From DATHSN01 sp035464115 (lineage in GTDB: Bacteria; Actinomycetota; Acidimicrobiia; Acidimicrobiales; SKKL01): a DNA stretch of 6,700 nt. The notes below the pieces were generated by a model. That model made no database searches. It had not been told where the DNA came from and saw nothing but the letters and a program-made list of their open reading frames with translations. The stretch lies in contig DATHSN010000309.1 in the NCBI GenBank assembly GCA_035464115.1, positions 1-6,700 on the forward strand, in the 5' to 3' direction. Below are positions 1 through 5,670 of the stretch, in pieces; the stretch's first letter is position 1, and each line of letters opens with the position of its first letter. A program made the position numbers and the translations under genes.

Positions 1-413
1 AGATCCCGGGCCGGCTCACCCTCATCAGCCGCATGGGGGCCGACACGGTCGAGACGGCGCTGCCGCCCCTGCTGCGGGCGGTGCAGGAGGCGGGACACCC
101 CGTGGCCTGGGCCTGCGACCCGATGCACGGCAACACCTTCACCGCACCGAGTGGCCGCAAGACCCGCCACTTCGACGCCGTGCTGGCAGAGATCGCCGGC
201 TTCTTCCGGGCCCACGAGCAGGTGGGCACCTGGCCGGGCGGCGTGCACATCGAGCTCACCGGCGACGAGGTCACCGAGTGCCTCGGCGGGTCCACCGAGG
301 TGCTCGACGAGCACCTCGACCGTCGCTACGAGACCGTGTGCGACCCCCGGCTCAACGGCCGCCAGTCGCTCGATCTCGCCTTCCGCTTGTCCGAGCTGCT
401 CCGCCAGAGCTGA
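1..413 (+). CDS. aroG: class II 3-deoxy-D-arabino-heptulosonate 7-phosphate (DAHP) synthase, C-terminal part
   Basis: This is the last ~136 codons of a gene that enters from the left edge; the frame starts at base 3 and stops with TGA at 411-413. The enzyme condenses phosphoenolpyruvate with erythrose 4-phosphate, the first committed step of the shikimate pathway, in the cytoplasm. The fragment matches the C-terminal third of the plant-like class II family, as in Mycobacterium tuberculosis AroG. It has SRMG, CDPMHGN (55-65 bases before base 130), KTRHFD, GG-HIELTG, TECLGG and YETVCDPRLN followed by SLDLAF. Three of the four family metal ligands are visible by alignment from memory: His (codon 126-128, MHGN), Glu (252-254, HIELTG) and Asp (342-344, CDPRLN). 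The ligand Cys lies in the missing part, roughly 320 residues. It ends tail-to-tail with the anti-sigma gene. Family assignment is very firm; the symbol follows mycobacterial usage and other genomes call it aroH or aroF. Confidence 0.96.
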   Translation, partial: IPGRLTLISRMGADTVETALPPLLRAVQEAGHPVAWACDPMHGNTFTAPSGRKTRHFDAVLAEIAGFFRAHEQVGTWPGGVHIELTGDEVTECLGGSTEVLDEHLDRRYETVCDPRLNGRQSLDLAFRLSELLRQS

Positions 414-416
414 CCC

Positions 417-433
417 GCCCGCCGCTGGCGGGC
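417..433. terminator. GC-rich hairpin between convergent genes, candidate bidirectional terminator
   Basis: GCCCGCC (417-423) and GGCGGGC (427-433) form a perfect 7-bp stem around a 3-base loop, in the 39-base gap between the DAHP synthase stop and the anti-sigma stop. A second, mutually exclusive stem, GCTGGC/GCCAGC (424-429 and 432-437), overlaps it. Neither strand carries a T-tract after the stem, so this would be the tract-less type often proposed for high-GC actinobacteria. Position supports the role; termination itself is inferred. Confidence 0.5.
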
Positions 434-452
434 CAGCCGGGCCGGTGAGCCC

Positions 453-1220
453 TCAGGCGCCGAGCGGACCGCGCAGGACCGAGCGCCCGGAGTGCGTCGG
501 GTCGCCGTCGGCGGGCTCGATCGACACGTCGACCACCGAGAAGCGGTCGGTGTCGAGCCCGTCGGGGACCACGTAGCGCCCGTCGGACCGCACCGGGCCG
601 AGCGAGACCAGACCGTCGACCTCGGGGGTGAGCAGCCACACCTCGAAGAAGCCGTCGACCGGTCCGAGCTCGCCGACCTCGAGGTCGAGCGCCAGCCCGC
701 CGTCGACCTCGACGAGGCGGGCCGTGCCGGGGGCCGCCATCTCGGGCTCGAGCACCTCGAGCTCGGCGCTCGCCACCACCGTGACCGACTCGCCCCGGTC
801 GAGCGCCACCACGCCGATGACCCCGCCGAGCACGACCACCGCGGCGGCAGCCGCCAGCCACGCCACCGGGCGCCGCCGGGCGCCGCGGCGGGCCGCCAGG
901 TCGACCACGGGCGGACCGGGCACGGGCGGCGGGGACGCGACGGACCCGGACCCGGGCTCGGGTCCTGCGTCGGCTGGGCCGGGGATGTCGCGCCTGTCGG
1001 CGCCATCCGGGGCCGAACCGACGACCTCGGGGCGGGCGTCGTCGGCCACCGCGGCGGCGATGCCCGCCCACAGCGACTCGGGGGGCGGAGCGGGCCGGAG
1101 ATCGTCGTCGTCGAGATCGGCGACCAGGTCGACGACGCGGCGCAGCGCCTCGGTCTCGACGGGATCGAGCCGGGCGTCGTCGCCGACGACGCGGCGGAAG
1201 CGAGCGTCGGGATCAGACAT
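453..1220 (-). CDS. RskA-like membrane anti-sigma factor
   Basis: This 255-residue protein is predicted to hold the neighbouring sigma factor inactive at the membrane. The N-terminal ~110 residues form the cytoplasmic part: an acidic helical stretch (about 20-40), a PPESLW motif near 46-51, and a Pro/Gly/Asp-rich linker (65-105). An Arg-rich stop (about 111-117) precedes one transmembrane helix (about 118-140). The rest (141-255) is an extracytoplasmic beta-rich domain of the anti-sigma-K (RskA) C-terminal type. Its marks are FFEVWLL near 181-187 and the closing VSIEP-DGDPTHSG-SVLRGPL pattern. It contains no cysteine, so the Zn-binding HxxxCxxC motif of ZAS anti-sigma factors is absent and thiol sensing is unlikely. 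The ATG at 1220 is chosen because GGAG sits 7 bases upstream (1228-1231) and the start overlaps the sigma stop by 8 bases. The signal it senses is unknown. Confidence 0.88.
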   Translation of the reverse strand: MSDPDARFRRVVGDDARLDPVETEALRRVVDLVADLDDDDLRPAPPPESLWAGIAAAVADDARPEVVGSAPDGADRRDIPGPADAGPEPGSGSVASPPPVPGPPVVDLAARRGARRRPVAWLAAAAAVVVLGGVIGVVALDRGESVTVVASAELEVLEPEMAAPGTARLVEVDGGLALDLEVGELGPVDGFFEVWLLTPEVDGLVSLGPVRSDGRYVVPDGLDTDRFSVVDVSIEPADGDPTHSGRSVLRGPLGA

Positions 1221-1839
1221 GGGCGGTCTCCAGGTGGGAGCGCAGGGTGGCGAGGCCCCGGCGGATGTGGCTCTTGACGGTGCCGAGTGGCAGGTCGAGC
1301 CGGGCGGCGATCTCGGGATGGGTGAGCTCGGCGAAGAAGGCGTGCTCGAGCACGGTCCGCCGCTCGAGCGGCAGCTGGGCGAGGGCATCGGCGACGAGGA
1401 GGCGTTCGGCCAGGTGGTCGACGTGCTCGGCCCCCGCCGCCGGGACCGGGCCGCCGTCGCCGGCGGCGTCCTCACGCCGGCGTCCGGCGGCGCGCTGCGC
1501 GTCGAGGACCTTGTGCTTGGCGATGCCGGTGAGCCACGCCCCCAGGGTGCCCTTGGTGGGGTCGAAGCGGTCGCGGCTGCGCCACGCGGCGATGAACACC
1601 TGTTGGGTGAGGTCGTCGGCGTCGATCTGGGGCACCACGGCGCGGCGGCACAGGGAGTGGACGAGGGCCCCGTAGCGGTCGAACGCCCCGCGGAGGGCTT
1701 CGTCGTCGCCACGGGCGAACGCCACGTCCAAGGTGTCGTCGTCGGTCACCGCGGACACCGGGCGAGTGTACCGGGGCGCGCCGAACGGGTTCGCGGCGCG
1801 CGACCGGGGCTCGACCGAGGTGAGGGACAGGGCACTCAT
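1213..1839 (-). CDS. ECF-type RNA polymerase sigma factor (sigma-70 family)
   Basis: This 208-residue cytoplasmic protein should direct RNA polymerase to a small regulon. Region 2 spans about 46-115, with DADDLTQQVFIAAW (73-86) for core binding and the RFDPTKGTLGAWL stretch (91-103) for -10 recognition. A variable linker runs about 118-145. Region 4 (about 150-203) carries the helix-turn-helix THPEIAARL-LPLGTVKSHIRRGL for -35 recognition. There is no region 1 or 3, as expected for ECF factors. The RskA-type partner and overall layout resemble SigK/RskA of mycobacteria, but I do not assign that name. The start is uncertain. The ATG at 1839 has AAGAGGAG (1843-1850) just upstream but adds a ~30-residue extension. 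A GTG at 1758 would give the usual family length and sits 6 bases after TACACT. The last codons overlap the anti-sigma start (shared ATGTCTGA), indicating coupled translation. Confidence 0.93.
   Translation of the reverse strand: MSALSLTSVEPRSRAANPFGAPRYTRPVSAVTDDDTLDVAFARGDDEALRGAFDRYGALVHSLCRRAVVPQIDADDLTQQVFIAAWRSRDRFDPTKGTLGAWLTGIAKHKVLDAQRAAGRRREDAAGDGGPVPAAGAEHVDHLAERLLVADALAQLPLERRTVLEHAFFAELTHPEIAARLDLPLGTVKSHIRRGLATLRSHLETAHV
1228..1231 (-). promoter_or_regulatory. ribosome binding site of the anti-sigma gene
   Basis: GGAG on the minus strand lies 7 bases before the ATG at 1220, inside the last codons of the sigma gene. It fixes the anti-sigma start and argues against the open frame that continues upstream to an ATG at 1712. 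Confidence 0.6.
1759..1770 (-). promoter_or_regulatory. candidate internal -10 element for a leaderless sigma-factor mRNA
   Basis: TACACT (minus strand of 1765-1770) is followed by six bases and then GTG (1758-1756), in the sigma frame at codon 28. That is the distance from a -10 hexamer to a transcription start, so an mRNA starting at the GTG would have no leader. No good -35 is seen. The same geometry appears before three other genes in this window. It competes with the ATG at 1839. Confidence 0.3.
1776..1801. repeat. imperfect inverted repeat inside the 5' end of the sigma gene
   Basis: GCGCGC+CGAAC (1776-1786) pairs with GTTCG+CG bulge+GCGCGC (1789-1801): 11 pairs with a two-base bulge at 1794-1795 and a two-base centre. 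It lies just upstream of the internal TACACT hexamer. It could be an operator or an mRNA hairpin, or chance in this GC-rich sequence. Confidence 0.3.
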
Positions 1840-1842
1840 CGA

Positions 1843-1850
1843 CTCCTCTT
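1843..1850 (-). promoter_or_regulatory. ribosome binding site of the sigma gene (ATG 1839)
   Basis: AAGAGGAG on the minus strand is the most extended Shine-Dalgarno match before any gene in the window. Its 3' end is only 3 bases from the ATG, although the internal AGAGG is a little further away. It favours the longer sigma product. Confidence 0.5.
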
Positions 1851-1854
1851 CGCC

Positions 1855-1879
1855 GCGCGCACCGACGTTGGATGCGCGC
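1855..1879. repeat. inverted repeat overlapping the sigma-gene promoter and leader
   Basis: GCGCGCA (1855-1861) and TGCGCGC (1873-1879) are perfect 7-base arms around an 11-base centre that holds the CGTC -10 element. As DNA the arms flank the -10 box, like an operator. In read-through mRNA from the VWA gene it would form a hairpin just before the sigma ribosome binding site. No T-tract follows. Confidence 0.4.
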
Positions 1880-1891
1880 CGAGCCGGTTCA
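1864..1891 (-). promoter_or_regulatory. candidate ECF-sigma promoter of the sigma/anti-sigma operon
   Basis: On the minus strand TGAACC (1891-1886), then 18 bases, then CGTC (1867-1864) fits the GAAC...CGT form of many ECF-dependent promoters; it resembles the element reported for mycobacterial SigL. The TGA of the -35 is the stop codon of the VWA gene. Transcription would start near 1857, giving a leader of about 18 bases that includes the AAGAGGAG site before the ATG at 1839. Autoregulation is the usual behaviour of ECF operons; here it is inferred. Confidence 0.42.
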
Positions 1892-3346
1892 GGCCAGGTT
1901 CTCGACGAACCCCTCGAGCTGACGGAGGTTGCGGACCTCGAACACGCCGTCGCAGTGCGCCCCGTACTCGCCGACGATGGAGTCGCCGGTGTCCCAGTAG
2001 GAGCGGGGCTCGGGGTTGAGCCAGAACACGTTGCGGGCCCGCTTCTCGATCTCGGCGATGATCCACGCCTGGGAGGCGTGGTAGTTGTTCCGGGCGTCGC
2101 CGAGGATCATCACCGAGGTCTTCGGCCCGATGTCCTTGCCGTAGCGCTCCCAGAACACCTCGAACGCGTGGCCGTAATCGGAGTGGCCGTCGACCCACAC
2201 CACGTCGGCCTCGGTGTTCACCCGGTGCACCGCCTGGGAGATGTCCTCGACGCCCTCGAAGTACGTGGTGACCTCGTCGAGCCCGTCGATGAACACGAAC
2301 GCTCGCACCTTGGAGAACTGGCCGCTGATGGCGTAGACGAGGTGCAGCGTGAAGCGGGCGAAGGCCGCCACCGACCCCGAGATGTCGGCGATGACGAAGA
2401 TCTCGGGCTTCGACGGGCGGGGGTACTTGAACTTGGGCTCGGCGGGGACGCCGCCGTAGCTGAGCGAGTGCCGCACCGTGCTGCGGAAGTCGAGCGGGCC
2501 CTTGCGGCCGTGGCGCCGCTTGCGGGCGAGGCGGACCGCCAGCTTGCGGGTGAGCGGGTAGATGGCCTTGCGGAGGTTGGCCATCTCCTCGCGGCTCGCG
2601 TGCATGAAGTCGACGTCTTCGGGCAGCGGCTTGCGCAGCGTCTTGGCCATGGCCTCGACACCCCGGTCGGCCACGAGCCGCCGGCGGATCTCGGCTTCGA
2701 CCTCTTTCTTGAGGCGGTCGATCCGGGCCTCGAACTCGTCGCGCTCGAGGCGCTCCTCGAGCGGCGTGAGCCCGTCGGGCGCCTGGCCCCGGGCCTGCTC
2801 CATGAGCCGGTCGAGCACCCCGTCGAGGTCGAGGTTCCGCAACGTGCGGTACAGGTAGTACGTCCCGCCCACCGGCCGCCCCGGCTCCATGCCCGCGAAC
2901 CGGCGCACCGACTGGCGGGCGATGGCCCGCATGAGCGCCTCGTCGCCCCGCATGAGCGCCTGGTAGAGCATCTCGGCGAGCTCTTCGGGGGTCATGTCCT
3001 GACCCGCGCCGGCGCCGGGCTGGCCCCCCGGCTGCTCCATGGGGTCGAGCTCGCCGGCGTCGCCCGCGCCGTCGGCGGCGTCGTCGTCGTTCAGGCGGTA
3101 CTCGCGGCCCCGCAGCGAGAAGTAGACCTCGAACACCGTCTCGAACGCCCGCCAGTGGCTGTCGTTCTTCACGAGGGTGGCGGCCAGCGCGTACTTGAGG
3201 GCCTCGCGGTCCTCGAGCGGGATGTGGCGCACCGCCTCCATCGCGTCGATGTTCTCGCTGAGGCTCACCGGGATCCCGGCCGCGCGCAGCTCGCCGATGA
3301 AGCCCGAGAGCAGCTCGAGCATGGGTGAGATGGACGTGTCGGTCAC
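1889..3346 (-). CDS. CoxE-like VWA domain protein, partner of the MoxR ATPase
   Basis: This 485-residue protein has no signal peptide or membrane helix, so it is probably cytoplasmic. The N-terminal part (1-85) is helical, with VSLSENIDAMEAV typical of CoxE-type proteins. An acidic Gly/Asp/Pro-rich linker follows (about 86-118), then a charged helical region with coiled-coil character (about 118-260). A basic patch, RKRRHGRKG, near 275-283 precedes the C-terminal VWA domain (about 305-460). The metal-binding MIDAS motif DISGS is at 321-325 and a second acidic MIDAS-type residue is D417 in GDARN. Family knowledge: MoxR and VWA pairs act as chaperones that insert cofactors or remodel client complexes. 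CoxD and CoxE do this for CO dehydrogenase, but no such client is visible here, so the substrate is unknown. The GTG start at 3346 is supported by GGGGGA (3350-3355) and by the 19-base spacing to the ATPase gene. The stop overlaps the proposed ECF promoter. Confidence 0.9.
   Translation of the reverse strand: MTDTSISPMLELLSGFIGELRAAGIPVSLSENIDAMEAVRHIPLEDREALKYALAATLVKNDSHWRAFETVFEVYFSLRGREYRLNDDDAADGAGDAGELDPMEQPGGQPGAGAGQDMTPEELAEMLYQALMRGDEALMRAIARQSVRRFAGMEPGRPVGGTYYLYRTLRNLDLDGVLDRLMEQARGQAPDGLTPLEERLERDEFEARIDRLKKEVEAEIRRRLVADRGVEAMAKTLRKPLPEDVDFMHASREEMANLRKAIYPLTRKLAVRLARKRRHGRKGPLDFRSTVRHSLSYGGVPAEPKFKYPRPSKPEIFVIADISGSVAAFARFTLHLVYAISGQFSKVRAFVFIDGLDEVTTYFEGVEDISQAVHRVNTEADVVWVDGHSDYGHAFEVFWERYGKDIGPKTSVMILGDARNNYHASQAWIIAEIEKRARNVFWLNPEPRSYWDTGDSIVGEYGAHCDGVFEVRNLRQLEGFVENLA
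2926..2961. repeat. short in-frame direct repeat in the VWA gene
   Basis: A 15-base sequence, cccgcatgagcgcct, occurs at 2926-2940 and again at 2947-2961, a period of 21 bases. On the coding strand this duplicates an ALMR block seven residues apart, one heptad of the helical middle region. It may be a local duplication or selection for a heptad pattern. Confidence 0.6.
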
Positions 3347-3365
3347 CGGTCCCCCGAAGTGGTGG

Positions 3366-4256
3366 TCAGGCCTGCGGCTGGAACGTCGCGGTGTTCGACG
3401 AGAACTCCTTGATGGCCTTCTCGATGTCGCTGCGGTACTTGAGCAGGATGTTGATGGTCTCGGTGGCGTCGGTCTCGGTGATCTGCGCGATGTTCAACAG
3501 CATCAGCGTGTTGGCCCAGTCGAGCGTCTCGGACACCGACGGCGCCTTCTTCAGCTCGAGCTGGCGGATCGAGCGCACGATGCGGGCGACCTGGTCGGCG
3601 AGGCTGTCGGTGATCCCCGGCACCTTGGTGAGCACGATCTCCTTCTCGCGCTCCATGTCGGGGTAGTCGATGTGCAGGAACAGGCACCGCCGCTTGAGCG
3701 CCTCGGAGAGCTCGCGGGTGTTGTTCGAGGTGAGGAACACCATGGGGATCTGGCTGGCGGTGACCGTGCCCAGCTCGGGGATCGACACCTGGTAGTCGGA
3801 CAGCACCTCGAGCAGGAGCGCCTCGGTCTCGATCTCGACGCGGTCGACCTCGTCGATGAGCAGCACCACCGGATCGGGCGAGCGGATCGCCTCGAGCAGC
3901 GGGCGGGTGAGGAGGAAGTCGTCGGAGAAGATGTCCTCTTCGAGGTCGCTCCAGGTGCCGTCGGCGTTGCGCTCGGCCTGGATGCGCAGCAGCTGCTTCT
4001 TGTAGTTCCACTCGTAGAGCGCCTTGGACTCGTCGAGCCCCTCGTAGCACTGCAGGCGGATCAGCCGCGCCCCCAGCATCTCGGCCGTGCTCTTCGCCAG
4101 CTGGGTCTTGCCGGTGCCGGCCGGGCCCTCCACCAAGATGGGCTTGGCCAGCCGGTCGGCGAGGTAGACGACACCGGCGATGCCCTCATCGGCGAGGTAG
4201 TTGGTGCTGCGCAGCCCGTCGCGGACGGTGGCCACGGAGTCGAAGCGGTGATCCAT
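3366..4256 (-). CDS. MoxR-family AAA+ ATPase (CoxD-like)
   Basis: This 296-residue ATPase is close to the normal length for the family and is cytoplasmic. Walker A is GPAGTGKT (44-51) and Walker B is VLLIDEVD (131-138). The sensor 1 region is TSNNTRELSEALKRR (176-190), with R189 or R190 as the likely arginine finger. The C-terminal lid has SETLDWANTLM (242-252). All residues needed for ATP hydrolysis look intact. MoxR ATPases form rings that work with a VWA protein, here encoded 19 bases downstream, to mature or remodel a target complex. The pairing most resembles CoxD/CoxE, though no CO dehydrogenase gene is in the window. The ATG at 4256 is preferred: there is no Shine-Dalgarno site, but TAGGGT lies 7 bases upstream, fitting a leaderless mRNA. 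The 84-base gap to proA suggests its own promoter rather than read-through only. Confidence 0.93.
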   Translation of the reverse strand: MDHRFDSVATVRDGLRSTNYLADEGIAGVVYLADRLAKPILVEGPAGTGKTQLAKSTAEMLGARLIRLQCYEGLDESKALYEWNYKKQLLRIQAERNADGTWSDLEEDIFSDDFLLTRPLLEAIRSPDPVVLLIDEVDRVEIETEALLLEVLSDYQVSIPELGTVTASQIPMVFLTSNNTRELSEALKRRCLFLHIDYPDMEREKEIVLTKVPGITDSLADQVARIVRSIRQLELKKAPSVSETLDWANTLMLLNIAQITETDATETINILLKYRSDIEKAIKEFSSNTATFQPQA

Positions 4257-4263
4257 GCGGGCG

Positions 4264-4294
4264 ACCCTAGCGGCGCGCTCCGGGGTCCCTTCAA
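4264..4294 (-). promoter_or_regulatory. candidate promoter of the moxR-VWA genes (leaderless)
   Basis: TTGAAG (4294-4289, minus strand; 4 of 6 matches to TTGACA) and TAGGGT (4269-4264; a TANNNT -10) are 19 bases apart. Seven bases separate the -10 from the ATG at 4256, so transcription would begin at or beside the start codon. This local stretch is less GC-rich than its surroundings. The spacing is slightly long. Confidence 0.45.
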
Positions 4295-4340
4295 TCCGAT
4301 GGGGGCCATCTCCAGAACAGAGAGGCGGCCGGGACAGAGG

Positions 4341-5594
4341 TCAGCCGCGGGTCTGGCCCTCGCCCCGCACCACGTACTTGGCGGTGGTGAGCTCGCGCAG
4401 GCCCATGGGGCCGCGGGCGTGGAGCTTCTGGGTCGAGATGCCGATCTCGGCGCCGAACCCGAACTCCTCGCCGTCGACGAAGCGGGTGGACGCGTTGACC
4501 ACCACGGCCGCGGCGTCGACCTCGGCGACGAAGCGGTCGGCGGCCCGCAGGTCGGTGGTGATGATGGCCTCGGAGTGCCCCGAGCCGTAGGTGCGGACGT
4601 GGTCGATGGCCTCGTCGAGCGAGTCGACGACGCGCACCGCCAGCTTCAGGTCGAGGAACTCGGTGCCCCAGTCGGCCTCGGTGGCCTCGCCCATGGTGGG
4701 CACGAGGGCCCGAGCCCGCTCGTCGCCCACCAGCTCCACGCCCTCGAGCGCGGCGGCGACGTCGGGCAGGAACCGGTCGGCCACCGCGGCGTGGACCACC
4801 AGCGACTCGGCTGCGTTGCACACCGACGGGCGCTGGGTCTTGGCGTTGACCACGATGTCGCGGGCCATGTCGAGGTCGGCCGAGGCGTCGACGACCACGT
4901 GGCAGTTGCCGTCGCCGTCGATGACGTAGGGGACGGTGGCGTGCTCGAGGATCGACGCGATGAGCGACGGGCCGCCCCGGGGGATCAGGCAGTCGATGGC
5001 GTCGCGCAGGCGCATGAACTCGACGGCGGCCTCGCGGCTGGTGTCGTCGACGAGCACCACCGAGTCGGCGGGCAGCCCGGCCTTGGCCACCGCCTCGCGC
5101 AGCACCGCGGCGATGGCCCGGTTCGAGTCGATGGCGCCCGACGAGCCGCGCAGGAACGCGGCGTTGCCCGACTTGAGGCAGAGGCCGGCGGCGTCGCTCG
5201 TGACGTTGGGACGGTTCTCGTAGATGATGGCGACGACGCCGAGTGGGACCCGCACCCGGCTGATGCGCAGGCCGTTGGGGCGGACCCACCCGTCGAGCAC
5301 CTCGCCCACCGGGTCGGGCAGGGCCGCCACCTGGCGCAGCCCCGAGGCCATGCCGTCGATCTTGGCGGTGGTGAGGCGCAGCCGGTCGATGACGGTGGCG
5401 GTGGCCCCGGCCGCCTCGGCGCGGGCCACGTCGATGGCGTTGGCGGCCAGCAGCTCGTCGGCCCGGGCGACCAGCAGGTCGGCGGCGGCGAGCAGGGCGG
5501 CGTCCTTGGTGGCCGTCGACGCGGTGGCCAGCTCGCGGGAGGCGGCGCGGACCCGGCGGCCGAGCTCGGGGAGGGGGACGGAGGCGTCGGTCAC
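4341..5594 (-). CDS. proA: glutamate-5-semialdehyde dehydrogenase (gamma-glutamyl phosphate reductase)
   Basis: ProA reduces L-glutamate 5-phosphate with NADPH to glutamate 5-semialdehyde, the second step of proline biosynthesis, in the cytoplasm. The 417 residues equal the usual family length. Visible marks are the N-terminal helical region (1-110), PLGVVAIIYENRPNVT (117-132) and KSGNAAFLRG (141-150) of the aldehyde dehydrogenase fold, and the nucleophile Cys259 in QRPSVCNAAESL. Also present are the family signature VVDSLDEAIDHVRTYGSGHSEAI (within 322-344; key residues H332, Y336, G337, S338, H340 and S341) and HARGPMGL (392-399). All catalytic residues look intact. The GTG at 5594 is chosen because it gives the family N-terminus and lies 6 bases after TACCCT; no Shine-Dalgarno site is seen. 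The frame stays open far upstream, but only antisense to the divergent gene. ProB, its partner kinase, is not in the window. Confidence 0.97.
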   Translation of the reverse strand: MTDASVPLPELGRRVRAASRELATASTATKDAALLAAADLLVARADELLAANAIDVARAEAAGATATVIDRLRLTTAKIDGMASGLRQVAALPDPVGEVLDGWVRPNGLRISRVRVPLGVVAIIYENRPNVTSDAAGLCLKSGNAAFLRGSSGAIDSNRAIAAVLREAVAKAGLPADSVVLVDDTSREAAVEFMRLRDAIDCLIPRGGPSLIASILEHATVPYVIDGDGNCHVVVDASADLDMARDIVVNAKTQRPSVCNAAESLVVHAAVADRFLPDVAAALEGVELVGDERARALVPTMGEATEADWGTEFLDLKLAVRVVDSLDEAIDHVRTYGSGHSEAIITTDLRAADRFVAEVDAAAVVVNASTRFVDGEEFGFGAEIGISTQKLHARGPMGLRELTTAKYVVRGEGQTRG

Positions 5595-5606
5595 GGCCCG
5601 AGGGTA
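5595..5606 (-). promoter_or_regulatory. candidate -10 element of proA (leaderless)
   Basis: TACCCT (minus strand of 5601-5606) ends six bases before the GTG start at 5594, so the transcript would begin at the start codon. No convincing -35 is found (TGGTCG, 18 bases further up, matches 3 of 6). It sits in the 76-base divergent region shared with the membrane-protein gene. Confidence 0.42.
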
Positions 5607-5658
5607 CCGCCGGACCGCCGAGGCCGACCACGGCGGTCGCGTCGGCTCCGACGGCGGC

Positions 5659-5670
5659 GATACTGGGGAG
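5659..5670 (+). promoter_or_regulatory. candidate -10 element of the membrane-protein gene (leaderless)
   Basis: GATACT (5659-5664; 5 of 6 to TATACT) is followed by GGGGAG and then directly by the ATG at 5671. GGGGAG touches the start codon, too close to act as a Shine-Dalgarno site, so a leaderless mRNA is the simpler reading. No clear -35 is seen. Confidence 0.42.

Noticed and set aside
1100..1140. GTCGTCGTC-type tandem triplets as a microsatellite
   Set aside because: They encode Asp runs in the acidic region of the anti-sigma factor; short and explained by codon preference.
1221..1712. Upstream extension of the anti-sigma frame to an ATG at 1712
   Set aside because: It runs out of frame through the sigma gene with Ser/Pro/Arg-rich sequence; the ATG at 1220 has a ribosome binding site and the typical overlap.
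628..3328. Long plus-strand open frames opposite the sigma, anti-sigma and VWA genes
   Set aside because: They are antisense shadows with Ser/Thr/Arg- or Val/Glu/Leu-rich low-complexity composition and no recognisable motif; the minus-strand genes have clear families.
4257..4340. Small gene or RNA in the proA-moxR gap
   Set aside because: The 84 bases show a promoter-like pair of hexamers but no convincing hairpin, ribosome binding site or short reading frame.
5224..5670. Upstream extension of the membrane-protein frame into proA
   Set aside because: It is antisense to proA with low-complexity composition; the ATG at 5671 directly follows a promoter-like element and begins a sensible N-terminus.
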